Counted from the first letter of the stretch, positions 9,057 to 17,737 are shown. The stretch is DNA of 33,105 nt from Thermodesulfobacteriota bacterium (GCA_034189135.1 JAXHVO010000109.1:1-33105), one strand, 5' to 3'. A program made the numbers and translations. The notes: a model not told the origin generated them from the letters alone.

Positions 9057-9137
9057 GGTGTTCCTCTGGTTTTTTATAAAACATAATTGTGGTTGACCTC
9101 TGTTCCTGTATTGGTACAGTATTTGGTTAAAACAGTC

Positions 9138-9323
9138 TTAAAATTCAACATTTCCGGCATAGCCTGTTGACGGCTCTGAAGAAATATCGAGCGCAGGTTC
9201 TTTAAAAGCTTCAGTTTCTTTATAAGCGACGTCGATTTCGCAGTCAGGAAAGAGTTCTTTAAGCAATACAATTAAACCAGAGTCAGGCTCTGGCCGGCTT
9301 GTTTTAATCACTATTTTTTTCAC
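9138..9323 (-). CDS. Small 61-aa protein of unknown function leading the phn operon
   Basis: I do not recognise this protein. It begins with GTG at 9323, preceded by AAGGGAG at a good spacing (7-9 bp), which is the main reason to accept it as a gene. The product is acidic and soluble, with no membrane segment: a hydrophobic-basic start (KKIVIKTSRP), a helix-like middle (GLIVLLKELFPDCEIDVAYKE) and a Ser/Gly-rich end. The LLKELFPDCEIDV pattern has the look of a small alpha/beta domain. It sits between a candidate Pho box and phnG, so it would be made from the same mRNA as C-P lyase. A role as a phn accessory or regulatory peptide is inference from position only. Confidence 0.6.
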   Translation of the reverse strand: MKKIVIKTSRPEPDSGLIVLLKELFPDCEIDVAYKETEAFKEPALDISSEPSTGYAGNVEF

Positions 9324-9410
9324 CGTTTATTCTCCCTTATTTTTTTATGCAAAGGTTTAATCCGGTAATGATGCTTCTGTATCCTGTATAATTATTGATG
9401 AATGAGTATT

Positions 9411-9450
9411 GTTTGATTTTGATGAAAAAGGTGTTAATTTATAGTTACAG
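9411..9450 (-). promoter_or_regulatory. Candidate Pho box array for the phn operon
   Basis: Read on the minus strand there are four 7-bp units spaced every 11 bp: CTGTAAC (9450-9444), AATTAAC (9439-9433), TTTTCAT (9428-9422) and ATCAAAC (9417-9411), separated by 4-bp AT-rich spacers. This is the architecture of a PhoB site (7-bp direct repeats with 4-bp spacers). It lies in the 152-bp gap between the Lgt-like gene and the small ORF that precedes phnG. PhoB control of phn genes is well known in other bacteria; its use here is inferred. Confidence 0.5.
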
Positions 9451-9475
9451 TATAAGATTTGCTCTAACGGCTTTT

Positions 9476-10534
9476 TTATATATTTTTTCCTATCACGTAA
9501 AAAGACAGGTTTGAGCCGGTGACATGACTTTTTCCCAAAAATAGAAAAGAAATGATCCATATCGCCTGGATAAAAATAATCAGCTCCGGTGTCCACAGGG
9601 ATTTGATTCCAATGACAATCTCCGGTCTTACTGGGTATTGCAGCGGGAAAAATGATAAAATGATTGCAGAGTATATCACCATCACGATACTCATAATCTG
9701 GTAGGCGGTTATCTTTCCATTACCTCTGTAGTCTGCCCGGAAAAATTCGGACAAAAATCGCCACAACTGGGTGATGCAGATGGAAATCATAAATGCAAAG
9801 GGGTATTGCCCTCTGAGAAAAAAATACATGCTGATTAAACCTGTAATAAGATAAATCACTGAGGTGATCGCCTGAACGGGAATTACCTGTTCGCCTTCCA
9901 GACCACCGGCATATGCGATCTTTTTTGTTTTACCGTAAAAGCGAAAAGATAATTTTTTAAAAAAATTGCGGAATAGCGGATGAATTTCACAAACGGGTCT
10001 GCCGTAACAACAACCGAAACTGATACATGCCAGTCTGCCTGCTCCCTCTCCAAATGTGTAAGCAATTGAAAGTGATGCGAGAATCGGAATTACCGGCAAA
10101 TCAACTCTTATCCACATGTGGCTGATATAATCAAACAACAGGATCAACCACGGTCCCATTATGATACCCACAAAACTGGCACCTGCTACGGTAAAGGTAA
10201 AAGACTTCTTTTCTACCAGTTTTGCAATGAGGCTGGAAGCAGGCATGCAGACCCCAAGATAGGCGGTGACTATCATCAACACGGCAGGCTCCGGAATACC
10301 CATCCCGCCTAACAGAACAAACAAAATCGTAATTGCCAGAGCAAATGCGTTTGCATTGAAAAAACCGTAATAGGTGAAATTAATACCCTGCCACTTATTG
10401 CCCACAACTTTTTTCACCGGTATAGAGCCGATGATCTGCCATTTTTCCTTGGGCAGGTTTTTAAAACACCAGACAAGTCCTAAAGCAATAGCGGTGCCGA
10501 AACAGATAATGAAAAGTTCATTGTTCATATTCAT
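9476..10534 (-). CDS. Lgt-like (prolipoprotein diacylglyceryl transferase family) membrane protein
   Basis: Multi-spanning membrane protein of 352 aa. The segment FGEGAGRLACISFGCCYGRP (about 161-180) matches the Lgt-family signature of a G-x-x-G-R-x-x-C-F-x-x-G-C-C-Y-G-x-P type found in divergent family members. True Lgt transfers diacylglycerol from phosphatidylglycerol to the cysteine of prolipoproteins. This protein has an atypical N-terminal third and may act on another acceptor. It shares a 4-bp ATGA overlap with the decarboxylase-like gene upstream and has a good AAAGGAGTAA ribosome-binding site. The pairing with a PSD-like enzyme suggests lipid chemistry. Whether it is the housekeeping lgt or a paralogue cannot be told from this window; the odd context favours a paralogue. 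Confidence 0.75.
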   Translation of the reverse strand: MNMNNELFIICFGTAIALGLVWCFKNLPKEKWQIIGSIPVKKVVGNKWQGINFTYYGFFNANAFALAITILFVLLGGMGIPEPAVLMIVTAYLGVCMPASSLIAKLVEKKSFTFTVAGASFVGIIMGPWLILLFDYISHMWIRVDLPVIPILASLSIAYTFGEGAGRLACISFGCCYGRPVCEIHPLFRNFFKKLSFRFYGKTKKIAYAGGLEGEQVIPVQAITSVIYLITGLISMYFFLRGQYPFAFMISICITQLWRFLSEFFRADYRGNGKITAYQIMSIVMVIYSAIILSFFPLQYPVRPEIVIGIKSLWTPELIIFIQAIWIISFLFLGKSHVTGSNLSFYVIGKNI

Positions 10535-11568
10535 TTACTCCTTTTGGCAATTTGGGATCTTACCGACACTTCGGTTTCCACCAGAGATTTCCCAAATCCT
10601 TCAGAAAAACGGCTGTGCGCAGTAGGGTGATGAAGATTCTGCAAAATATCGTTGGAAAACCGGATTCTGTCTTTTTGGAAAATAAGCACAACCACCGAAC
10701 TCCCCGGGCGAAACAGGCTTTTAGGTCGTCCCCGTTTCAGAAACATGCCGGGGTCTATTCCCACAGGATTATCATAGCGATCTTCAGAGTAACTCTGAAC
10801 AATATCGCCTATCATCAATGCCACAATCTCTATCATGGCCACCAAGCCTAATCCTGTACCCCCCTTGACGTTGGTATCTATCACCGTTACAACTCTTTTA
10901 TTCTTGCTAAAAGGTGAGGCAACCTCAATAACCGCTCCTGGATTGCAGGAGTGGTATCTTCCGCTAATTTCGTAAATATCGAGAACCTTTCCTGCGACCG
11001 GTGTATGATTGTAGTGGTATTTTTCCGGTGTGAGGCGAAATATTGCGAAATCACCATTTTTAAACTCATCGATCCATCTGGTCCTAGAATCCCACAGAGA
11101 TCTGTCACTAATAAGTTCTTTAAAATCGAAGAATTTTTCTTTAATAAATAGTATGTGCTGGCTATAAAAAGAACCTGCCAGCATTTTAGAATCGGCAGGT
11201 GAAACGGCGCTGTTAGATTCATCCGGAAGGGGTCTGAGTTCCCAGTAGCGTATTTTCCTTTCAAAAATCTTTCTATAAGTGTTAAAAGTCTCCGGTGGAT
11301 CAATGCTTTCGGAAAGGTCTATGCCGAGTTTGCGGACAAGGTTTTTTGTTCCATTAAGCGAAGGCCTCATTGGGCAATCGTAGTTCAAGTATCCCAGCAG
11401 GCTAGAGGTTCTTGAAGAGGTCAGGGCATTAAGAAGCCAGGGCATGCGTTCCTTGAAGGAGGAGTAAAAAAACTTGATGATACGGTCGCAAATAAGGCTT
11501 TCTGTTCTAACCTGTTTTGAATTTCTTTCTATATACTGATGAACGTTTTCATTCTTTGCCAACATCAT
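10531..11568 (-). CDS. Phosphatidylserine decarboxylase-like protein (pyruvoyl family)
   Basis: Pyruvoyl-dependent decarboxylase family; the best known member turns phosphatidylserine into phosphatidylethanolamine. The catalytic elements are present in order: SPADS with Asp126, RLTPEKYHYNHTPVAGKV with His188, and the self-cleavage site LFRPGSSVVVL, where Gly289-Ser290 would split to form the pyruvoyl group. These correspond to the Asp-His-Ser residues of E. coli Psd (90, 147, 254). Length is 345 aa, with an N-terminal region of about 110 aa before the core that resembles the longer PSD subfamily. It overlaps the 810-aa gene and the Lgt-like gene by 4 bp each. The substrate may be PS or another serine-bearing head group. 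Confidence 0.82.
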   Translation of the reverse strand: MMLAKNENVHQYIERNSKQVRTESLICDRIIKFFYSSFKERMPWLLNALTSSRTSSLLGYLNYDCPMRPSLNGTKNLVRKLGIDLSESIDPPETFNTYRKIFERKIRYWELRPLPDESNSAVSPADSKMLAGSFYSQHILFIKEKFFDFKELISDRSLWDSRTRWIDEFKNGDFAIFRLTPEKYHYNHTPVAGKVLDIYEISGRYHSCNPGAVIEVASPFSKNKRVVTVIDTNVKGGTGLGLVAMIEIVALMIGDIVQSYSEDRYDNPVGIDPGMFLKRGRPKSLFRPGSSVVVLIFQKDRIRFSNDILQNLHHPTAHSRFSEGFGKSLVETEVSVRSQIAKRSK

Positions 11569-13997
11569 GAATTGCTTTCCATATTTTTTTCCATCTGCAT
11601 ATCATTATGGATGCATAGAAGCATAAGATGTATCAGTTTTTCCAGCACCTTTTCCGATGCTCGCTCATGGATTACTTCTTCGCGAACAGATGCCATAAAA
11701 TCGGAAGCACTTCTTCCTGCAAGGATATCAAGCAGTGGTTTGTTGTAATACCCCTGCCTCCACGTTTTCCAGGAATCAATGCAGATAAGATCGTTTCTGA
11801 ATATGTCAAAAGCTTCTTGCATCTGTTTTTTTCTTAGATCGTAAAGGTAGTAATTTTCTGCACAGGTTAAAAATTCGTCCGCCGGCATTCTCATTGGTGA
11901 CTTTTCGCCTGCAGATTCAAGTATTCCCTGCGTGAGCCTGGACGACACTGAGTAAATATCCGGATGATTCAACCTTTTATCAAGATCCTCCATGGTGGAG
12001 GCAAGTCCCATGGTTTCAATAAGGGTTTTTCCATCCTCCATCAAAGTAGACAAAAGGGCTTTTTTATATTCGGTGTTATACACTCGAATATATCCGGAGT
12101 ATCTATGACTCATTCGGGTTTTTTTAGTCTTTTTGATAATTTTCTTCAGAAAGTTGTTGGCAGTGTCTTCCTTCACAAAAAAGGTGGGAATTCCGATGGC
12201 GGCACCAAAGAAAATCTGCCTTCTTTCGCTTTCTATAAAAGGTGAATCAGGGATATCTCCGTGACAGACCTCCCCGGAAAATATATACTGAAAGGCAAGT
12301 GCGGTGATCAGCCCTTGGAGATCTGCTGCAGGGGCCAAGTCATTTGGAATACTTTCAAACATGCTGTAGTATCTGCCTTCAAAACCTGAAAACCCCATGG
12401 CTGAATATTCACGCTGGCGGTAGAGCAGATAGAGCGGCATCTTGGGATGAAACACCCCCATTGAATAAAGATCCTCCTTAAGGCGCTTGTCGTTTCCAGG
12501 CATTCCATTGAAAGCAGGGCTCTCCGGGCTGCTCATCAGACAGACCAGGTAATCGATCAGCCTGAAATCCCCTATGAAGTCACCTTTGAGGCCAAACAGC
12601 TTACTTATTATATGATCCAGCCATTCCGGTCCGAAAGGTGTAAACGGATGGCGGAAAACCGAGTTTTTCGCCTTTTTTTTCCACCTGCGCCAGATCATCC
12701 TCAAATGAGTCGTGTCAAGCTCGTGAGGCAAAAACCCAAGTACCCGCTCCGGATGAAAATCGGTAAAGTTAAGGCGATAGGGTGCGGCGCTGTATGTTCC
12801 TACAAAAAGCGGAAGAAAATGCTCGGTTATCTTTATGACAAGGTCTCCCAGATTTTTTTCAGCATAGGTCCCGAAATCGGAGGTGTCATGTTTAAGAAAT
12901 TGAGTTAACTTGCGGCTTGCCAGAGTGAGGTGGGTGCCGTTGTTCGCCAGGCTGATATTGGACATATTGGGAAGTACCACCAGATTGTTGGTGATAATTC
13001 CGCTATTCTTCAATTTTATAATCGCATTTAAATGGCTTCTGGATAAAACTTTATGGCACAAGGCCATGTATTTGTGCTTCTCCTCTCCACAGTCCCATCC
13101 GGAAAGACAGGGGCTCATGAAAAGTTCTCGATAGAATTCATCGGATATCATCCCGTTTAATTTTCGCTGACGTAAAGGCGGGTTGGGAGCAAAGCAGACG
13201 ATTACTTTCTGCCCCTGCGAAAGCAGTCCATATCTTTGGTTTGCATACATTACCAGAAGCTGACACAATAGAAAACGGGTGGAAGTCTCCTTTGCTATTC
13301 CCTTCCCGTTTTGATTTCTTCCGGTAAAAGTCACAGGAAAGAAAGAGAAAGTTTCCGGAGAGGTGTTATCACTGAGAAAATGAACCATCAGCTGGCGTCC
13401 GGTATCTCGGGAAATTTTGTTCAACCCAGGAGAGTCGGTGATTTCAGCCAGGGCAAGCTTCAAAAGATAGCTCACCGGAATACGTATGAGTTCTTTCCCC
13501 TTTTTAGTAATTTTGAATTTATGCACATCCTTTCTTAAAGGGCCTATAGGAAAGCGTTTGTCTGCGATCAGGTCTCTTTCAAAAACAAGGTGTGCATATT
13601 TACCCAGGCGGCGAGCAGCAAAACGAACCCAGGAGTTTTCCCAGGTAAGAGATGAATTTTCTTCTATAAACTGGTCAATATCAGCAATTACCTTACGGTG
13701 TGTGTCCCCGGTGCTCACCATTTTTTTGTAATTTTTGAAAAAGCGTGATTCCCTGATGGTCAGCGGAAGATCTACCTCGTGACTATTTCCTGTGACTACG
13801 GCCATCATTTCATTTTCTGTGCCTGCTGTAATATCATCAGTATAGAAGGGCAGAGACGAAGCAACCCTTTCCGGGCTGCCCGAACGAACTCCCAACAGCC
13901 CTTTTAAGTGCTGGATATCCGGAGGCTTATCCTTATCTTCCCTGCAGGTGCTAATTACCTTTAAAAGGCGACCTGCATTTGAGGCACCTGTTTTCAT
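11565..13997 (-). CDS. Unrecognised 810-aa protein coupled to a PSD-like and an Lgt-like gene
   Basis: I do not recognise this family. The product is long, basic and apparently cytoplasmic, with no signal peptide and no clear membrane helix. The start has GAGGAG six bases upstream. The region 537-645 looks like a folded enzymatic core: SGFEGRYYSMFESIPND, ADLQGLITALAFQYIFSG, then H579 and DIPDSPFIESERRQIFFG, AIGIPTFFV and SHRYSGYIRVY. An earlier segment, FTGRNQNGKGIAKETSTRF (about 225-242), also looks conserved in style. No Walker, radical-SAM, acyltransferase HxxxxD or nucleotidyltransferase motif was found. Its last 4 bp overlap the start of the PSD-like gene, so it heads a three-gene coupled operon and probably works with a phospholipid-type substrate. 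The gene shows no frameshift or truncation. Confidence 0.85.
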   Translation of the reverse strand: MKTGASNAGRLLKVISTCREDKDKPPDIQHLKGLLGVRSGSPERVASSLPFYTDDITAGTENEMMAVVTGNSHEVDLPLTIRESRFFKNYKKMVSTGDTHRKVIADIDQFIEENSSLTWENSWVRFAARRLGKYAHLVFERDLIADKRFPIGPLRKDVHKFKITKKGKELIRIPVSYLLKLALAEITDSPGLNKISRDTGRQLMVHFLSDNTSPETFSFFPVTFTGRNQNGKGIAKETSTRFLLCQLLVMYANQRYGLLSQGQKVIVCFAPNPPLRQRKLNGMISDEFYRELFMSPCLSGWDCGEEKHKYMALCHKVLSRSHLNAIIKLKNSGIITNNLVVLPNMSNISLANNGTHLTLASRKLTQFLKHDTSDFGTYAEKNLGDLVIKITEHFLPLFVGTYSAAPYRLNFTDFHPERVLGFLPHELDTTHLRMIWRRWKKKAKNSVFRHPFTPFGPEWLDHIISKLFGLKGDFIGDFRLIDYLVCLMSSPESPAFNGMPGNDKRLKEDLYSMGVFHPKMPLYLLYRQREYSAMGFSGFEGRYYSMFESIPNDLAPAADLQGLITALAFQYIFSGEVCHGDIPDSPFIESERRQIFFGAAIGIPTFFVKEDTANNFLKKIIKKTKKTRMSHRYSGYIRVYNTEYKKALLSTLMEDGKTLIETMGLASTMEDLDKRLNHPDIYSVSSRLTQGILESAGEKSPMRMPADEFLTCAENYYLYDLRKKQMQEAFDIFRNDLICIDSWKTWRQGYYNKPLLDILAGRSASDFMASVREEVIHERASEKVLEKLIHLMLLCIHNDMQMEKNMESNS

Positions 13998-14411
13998 TTT
14001 TGCTCCTCATTTGAACCATTTCTTTCGTCCAGTAACTGCCAACATAATCAGGCAACAGGCTAAAAGCATTGATTTGAAAGGCCTTGTGAAAATCCAAATG
14101 ACATATATAAAACAAAATTAATATTTGGTTTTTATAAAATAAAGGTTAGTTTATTGTGAAAAATGCAATGGGGCTTTTTCTACAGGAGTGATCTCAATTC
14201 AAGCTGACTTATCTTTTAAGATTTTCCTCAAGATGATTCAATCGAAAGGCTTCAGGGATCGAGTGCGGTCCTTCTTTTATATCCTTTTTCAATGTGACTG
14301 CTGAAGATCAACAATAAAATGGTTCTCACATATATAAAAAAGTGAAACACTGATTGACTTTCTTCAGTTCTTTGTTGGTATGTTTAATAGAAAGGGATAT
14401 GAGAAGTATAT
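13998..14411. other. 414-bp intergenic region upstream of the 810-aa gene
   Basis: AT-rich, with no ORF that has a believable start. It should hold the promoter of the 810-aa/PSD/Lgt-like operon. It contains one weak Pho-box-like pair (listed separately) and two copies of the short string CATATATAAAA (around 14102 and 14329) that may be chance. No strong terminator hairpin for the DUF2062 gene was found. Confidence 0.5.
14145..14162 (-). promoter_or_regulatory. Weak Pho-box-like pair upstream of the 810-aa gene
   Basis: On the minus strand the units TTTTCAC (14162-14156) and AACTAAC (14151-14145) are 11 bp apart with spacer AATA. Only two units are present and the second deviates at one position, so in such AT-rich sequence this could be chance. 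If real, the lipid-type operon would belong to the Pho regulon. Confidence 0.25.
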
Positions 14412-14915
14412 TTAGTCAGTGGTAAATATCTTTGAGTGCTTTTTCAAAAGAGGTAACAAACTAAAGTATAAAATGATCGCAATTGGAGGGCAAATTAATA
14501 ACCATGCAACCACTGCATGAAAAATTACCATTCCTAAAGTTTGAAAAAAATAAAATCCATCTGATTGAAACATGGTCATCAATTCTTCTGGTTTTGTGAA
14601 AGGAATTGGCGAAGCATTAAAGATATGCTTTCCTATTTTAAAAAATGGCACCAGCATAATCAACCACAGCGGATAAACCGCATAATTAACCACTTGAATG
14701 GCGGCATGATTAAGGCGAAATATGAGTGCAGCCATGAAACATAACAATGTCGTACCGTAAAACGGAAAAATGCCTAGTGTAATTCCCAATGCAGCACAGA
14801 GAGCTAGTTTTTTGGGTGATATTCCTTTTTTAGTAAATTTAAAAAAAGTCGGGTTGTTTTGTAATTTTTTAGACCAAACATTTACTACTCCTCCTGCTAT
14901 CTGACGCCTGCCCAC
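14412..14915 (-). CDS. DUF2062 membrane protein
   Basis: Small membrane protein of the DUF2062 family. The signature is ISPKKLALCAALGITLGIFPFYGTTLLCFMAALIFRLN, followed by the AVYPLW helix and one further pair of hydrophobic segments to the C-terminus. Members often lie beside glycosyltransferase or lipid genes, and this one is upstream of a PHP/glycosyltransferase fusion that is transcribed divergently. Function is not established. The start is doubtful: the only in-frame start is a GTG at 14915 without a good ribosome-binding site, whereas AGGAGG with an ATG at the right distance lies inside the gene near 14880 but in another frame. Length as called is 167 aa. Confidence 0.75.
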   Translation of the reverse strand: MGRRQIAGGVVNVWSKKLQNNPTFFKFTKKGISPKKLALCAALGITLGIFPFYGTTLLCFMAALIFRLNHAAIQVVNYAVYPLWLIMLVPFFKIGKHIFNASPIPFTKPEELMTMFQSDGFYFFQTLGMVIFHAVVAWLLICPPIAIILYFSLLPLLKKHSKIFTTD

Positions 14916-15181
14916 GTTTATTCGAAAAAAAGTTTCATATACAAGAGCTAACTCTTTTTCAGATAAGAGACAACACTTTCAATTCGTTAAACCAAAAACT
15001 ATTGTAATTCTCATCCAAGACAAACAGTCCACCCCTAGTATATGACAAATGCTGAACCCCTGGGCACAGGAGATGAAAGGCGCCAGTATGAAAACAGGGA
15101 TAGTTCACAGAATCTACCGATGGGTCGGTCCATTGGGACATAGTGAGAATTCATCCAATTTGTTGAAAAAGGAGGCTGTTG

Positions 15182-17671
15182 ATGATGAAAAGCACATCTT
15201 TGAAAGCTGATTTTCACGTTCATTCTATGCACTCTAAGCGGCCATCAGAATGGATTTTAAAAAAAATAGGGTGTTCAGAAAGCTATACAGAACCGCTCTA
15301 TATATATCGGATTGCCAAAAACCACGGGATGACTCATGTTACCATTACTGATCACAACGCAATAGACGGCGCACTTGAAATAGCCCATTTGCCGGATACC
15401 TTTATAAGCGAGGAGGTGACGTCATATTTCCCTGATAATGGCTGTAAGGCACATATTTTGGCAATTAATATTACCGAAGAACAGCATCGAGAGATTCAAA
15501 AGTATCGTGCAAACATTTTCGACTTAACCGCCTATATGGCAAAGGAAGGAATACTTAATATAATCGCCCATCCCCTTTACGCGATTAACGATCGGTTAAC
15601 CCTGGCCCATTTTGAGCAAATGCTTCTTCTTTTTAAAAATTTTGAACTGAACGGTGCACGCAACAGCCGAGAAAATCAATGCCTGAGAAAAGCGCTCAAT
15701 GCCCTTACTCCCAAAAATATTGAACGTATGGCGGATAAATACAATATGGAGCCTTTGCATGAACGCCCGTGGGAAAAAAATTTTTTCGGAGGATCGGATG
15801 ATCATAGTTCCTTAAATATTGCGCGTACATACACGGAAATAGAAGGAATCGAAACGCCTGAGCAGCTCACACCAGACGTTAATGGTTGCCGGTTGAAGGT
15901 GGTCAACCACCCTGCGACTCCTCAGACGATGGCAATGAACCTCTACAGCATTGCTTATCAGTTTTACTGCAGTAAATTCGATCTTCAACGCCATACGAAC
16001 AAAGATATTTTGCTGCGCTTTTTAGAACAAAGCCTTCGGCCGGATATTAATAATACTCAGGGACTTTTTACCAAAATTTATTTGATCTGGAATCACCGCA
16101 GAGCTAAAAAAGCAAAATTATCCGTATCTGATTCCTTAATTGCGCTTCTGCGTCGGGAAACCGAAAAGATTATCAGCGATGATGCTGACTTTTTTGCTTC
16201 ATGCTCCCCTGATGCAAACGATTTCAAAAAGCAGGAACAAAAATGGTTCAACTTCGTTACCCGTGCCTCCAACCGGGTGATGCTGCATTTCGGCAATCAT
16301 TTTTTAGATAATCTATCCGGCGCCAACGTGTTCAACATTTTCCACACCATCGGTTCCGCCGGAGGACTGTATACTCTGATGGCGCCTTATTTCGTATCCT
16401 TTTTGCAGTTTTCCAAGGACCGTTCCTTAACCTCTCAAATCATCAGGCGCTATATTGGCACACCAGCCGGAACATCTGATCGATCCGCAGACCCTCAGCA
16501 CAAGGACCGGGTCAATGTGGCGCATTTTACGGATACTTTTTATGAGGTTAACGGAGTCGCACGTACCTTGCAACAGCATGTAAAGTTAGCCCTTAAAAAT
16601 AAAAAAAATTTGACCGTGGTGACCTGTCACGATCCGGTATGTACAGAACAGGCCGGAGTTAAAAACTTCAAGCCCATAGGTGTGCATACGCTACCTGAGT
16701 ACCCCGAGTTGAAAATCTTTTTCCCACCATTGCTGGAAATGATTAACTACTGTTATGAAAAGGGATTCAATCATATTCACACCGCCACCCCCGGCCCCAT
16801 AGGGCTGGCAGCTCTGGCAGCAGCTAAAATCCTCAAGCTTCCCATCAGTGGAACTTATCATACCGCCATACCTCAATATGCCCATATTCTGACCGGAGAT
16901 CAGGGTATCGAGGATATCGCCTGGAAATATATCCTGTGGTATTATGATCAGCTGGATATCATCTACGCCCCCTCTGTGAGTACCAGGGATGAACTTGTTC
17001 AAAAAGGAATCAACACTGATAAAATCGTGGTCTATCCCCGTGGAATAGACATCAAACGTTTTCATCCTGAAAAGAAAAACGGTCTTTTAGACAAGTTATT
17101 CTCAATAAAGAATGGCCTGAAGTTGATTTATACAGGACGCGTATCTAAAGAGAAAAATCTTCATTTGCTGGAAAATGCTTTCCGGCGGCTGGCCGGCCTG
17201 GTTCCCGGCCTAAATCTGATTGTTGTAGGTGATGGCCCATATCTTGAGCAAATGAAGGCAGCCACCAAAGACTTACCGTGCTATTTTACAGGATACCTGA
17301 AAGGGGAGACTCTGGCCGAAGTTTATGCTTCCGCAAATCTATTTGTTTTTCCCAGCGCGACAGATACCTTCGGCAATGTGGTTCTCGAAGCCCAGGCATC
17401 CGGCCTACCGGTTATTGTCACCGACAAAGGCGGCCCTTTCGAGAATATGCTGCCCGGTGAAACCGGTCTGGTGGTTAAGGCCGGCGATGCCAATAGCCTA
17501 TTTTCCGCAATGAAGACATTGGTCAAAGACCCTATACGTCTCAGGCAGATGGGCCAGGCCGCCCGCCGATATATGGAGCATCGTTCATTTGAAAGCGCCT
17601 TCATCCACACGTGGCAGATGTACAATCAGAACCACCAGAAAATAGTTCATCCGATCACACAGGTTGCTTGA
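15182..17671 (+). CDS. PHP-domain phosphoesterase fused to a GT4 glycosyltransferase
   Basis: The 829-aa protein has two domains. Residues about 8-240 form a PHP (polymerase and histidinol phosphatase) metal-dependent phosphoesterase: DFHVHSMHS (His12, His14), TDHNAIDG (Asp57-His58), a later IIAHP and GGSDDH near 203-208. Residues about 445-815 form a GT-B glycosyltransferase of family 4: FTDTFYEVNGVARTL at its start, VYPRGIDIKRFHP, IYTGRVSKEKN, LIVVGDGP and the nucleotide-sugar motif PSATDTFGNVVLEAQASGLPV. The middle part is unassigned. GT4 relatives with this opening include mannosyl- and sulfoquinovosyl-type lipid glycosyltransferases. I chose ATG 15182, 7 bp after AAGGAGG; a TTG just upstream is less likely. 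It is the only long plus-strand gene in the island and converges on the radical SAM gene. Confidence 0.88.
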   Translation: MMKSTSLKADFHVHSMHSKRPSEWILKKIGCSESYTEPLYIYRIAKNHGMTHVTITDHNAIDGALEIAHLPDTFISEEVTSYFPDNGCKAHILAINITEEQHREIQKYRANIFDLTAYMAKEGILNIIAHPLYAINDRLTLAHFEQMLLLFKNFELNGARNSRENQCLRKALNALTPKNIERMADKYNMEPLHERPWEKNFFGGSDDHSSLNIARTYTEIEGIETPEQLTPDVNGCRLKVVNHPATPQTMAMNLYSIAYQFYCSKFDLQRHTNKDILLRFLEQSLRPDINNTQGLFTKIYLIWNHRRAKKAKLSVSDSLIALLRRETEKIISDDADFFASCSPDANDFKKQEQKWFNFVTRASNRVMLHFGNHFLDNLSGANVFNIFHTIGSAGGLYTLMAPYFVSFLQFSKDRSLTSQIIRRYIGTPAGTSDRSADPQHKDRVNVAHFTDTFYEVNGVARTLQQHVKLALKNKKNLTVVTCHDPVCTEQAGVKNFKPIGVHTLPEYPELKIFFPPLLEMINYCYEKGFNHIHTATPGPIGLAALAAAKILKLPISGTYHTAIPQYAHILTGDQGIEDIAWKYILWYYDQLDIIYAPSVSTRDELVQKGINTDKIVVYPRGIDIKRFHPEKKNGLLDKLFSIKNGLKLIYTGRVSKEKNLHLLENAFRRLAGLVPGLNLIVVGDGPYLEQMKAATKDLPCYFTGYLKGETLAEVYASANLFVFPSATDTFGNVVLEAQASGLPVIVTDKGGPFENMLPGETGLVVKAGDANSLFSAMKTLVKDPIRLRQMGQAARRYMEHRSFESAFIHTWQMYNQNHQKIVHPITQVA

Positions 17672-17737
17672 TTCCCAGTTACTTTTTTAATGAACTCAAG
17701 CTTACGCGCAATTTCGCATCAGCCATTGCCATGCCGG

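Noticed and set aside
9074-9271. 65-aa minus-strand ORF overlapping the small phn ORF in another frame
   Set aside because: No ribosome-binding site and a low-complexity K/L/S-rich product; the overlapping 61-aa GTG frame is better supported.
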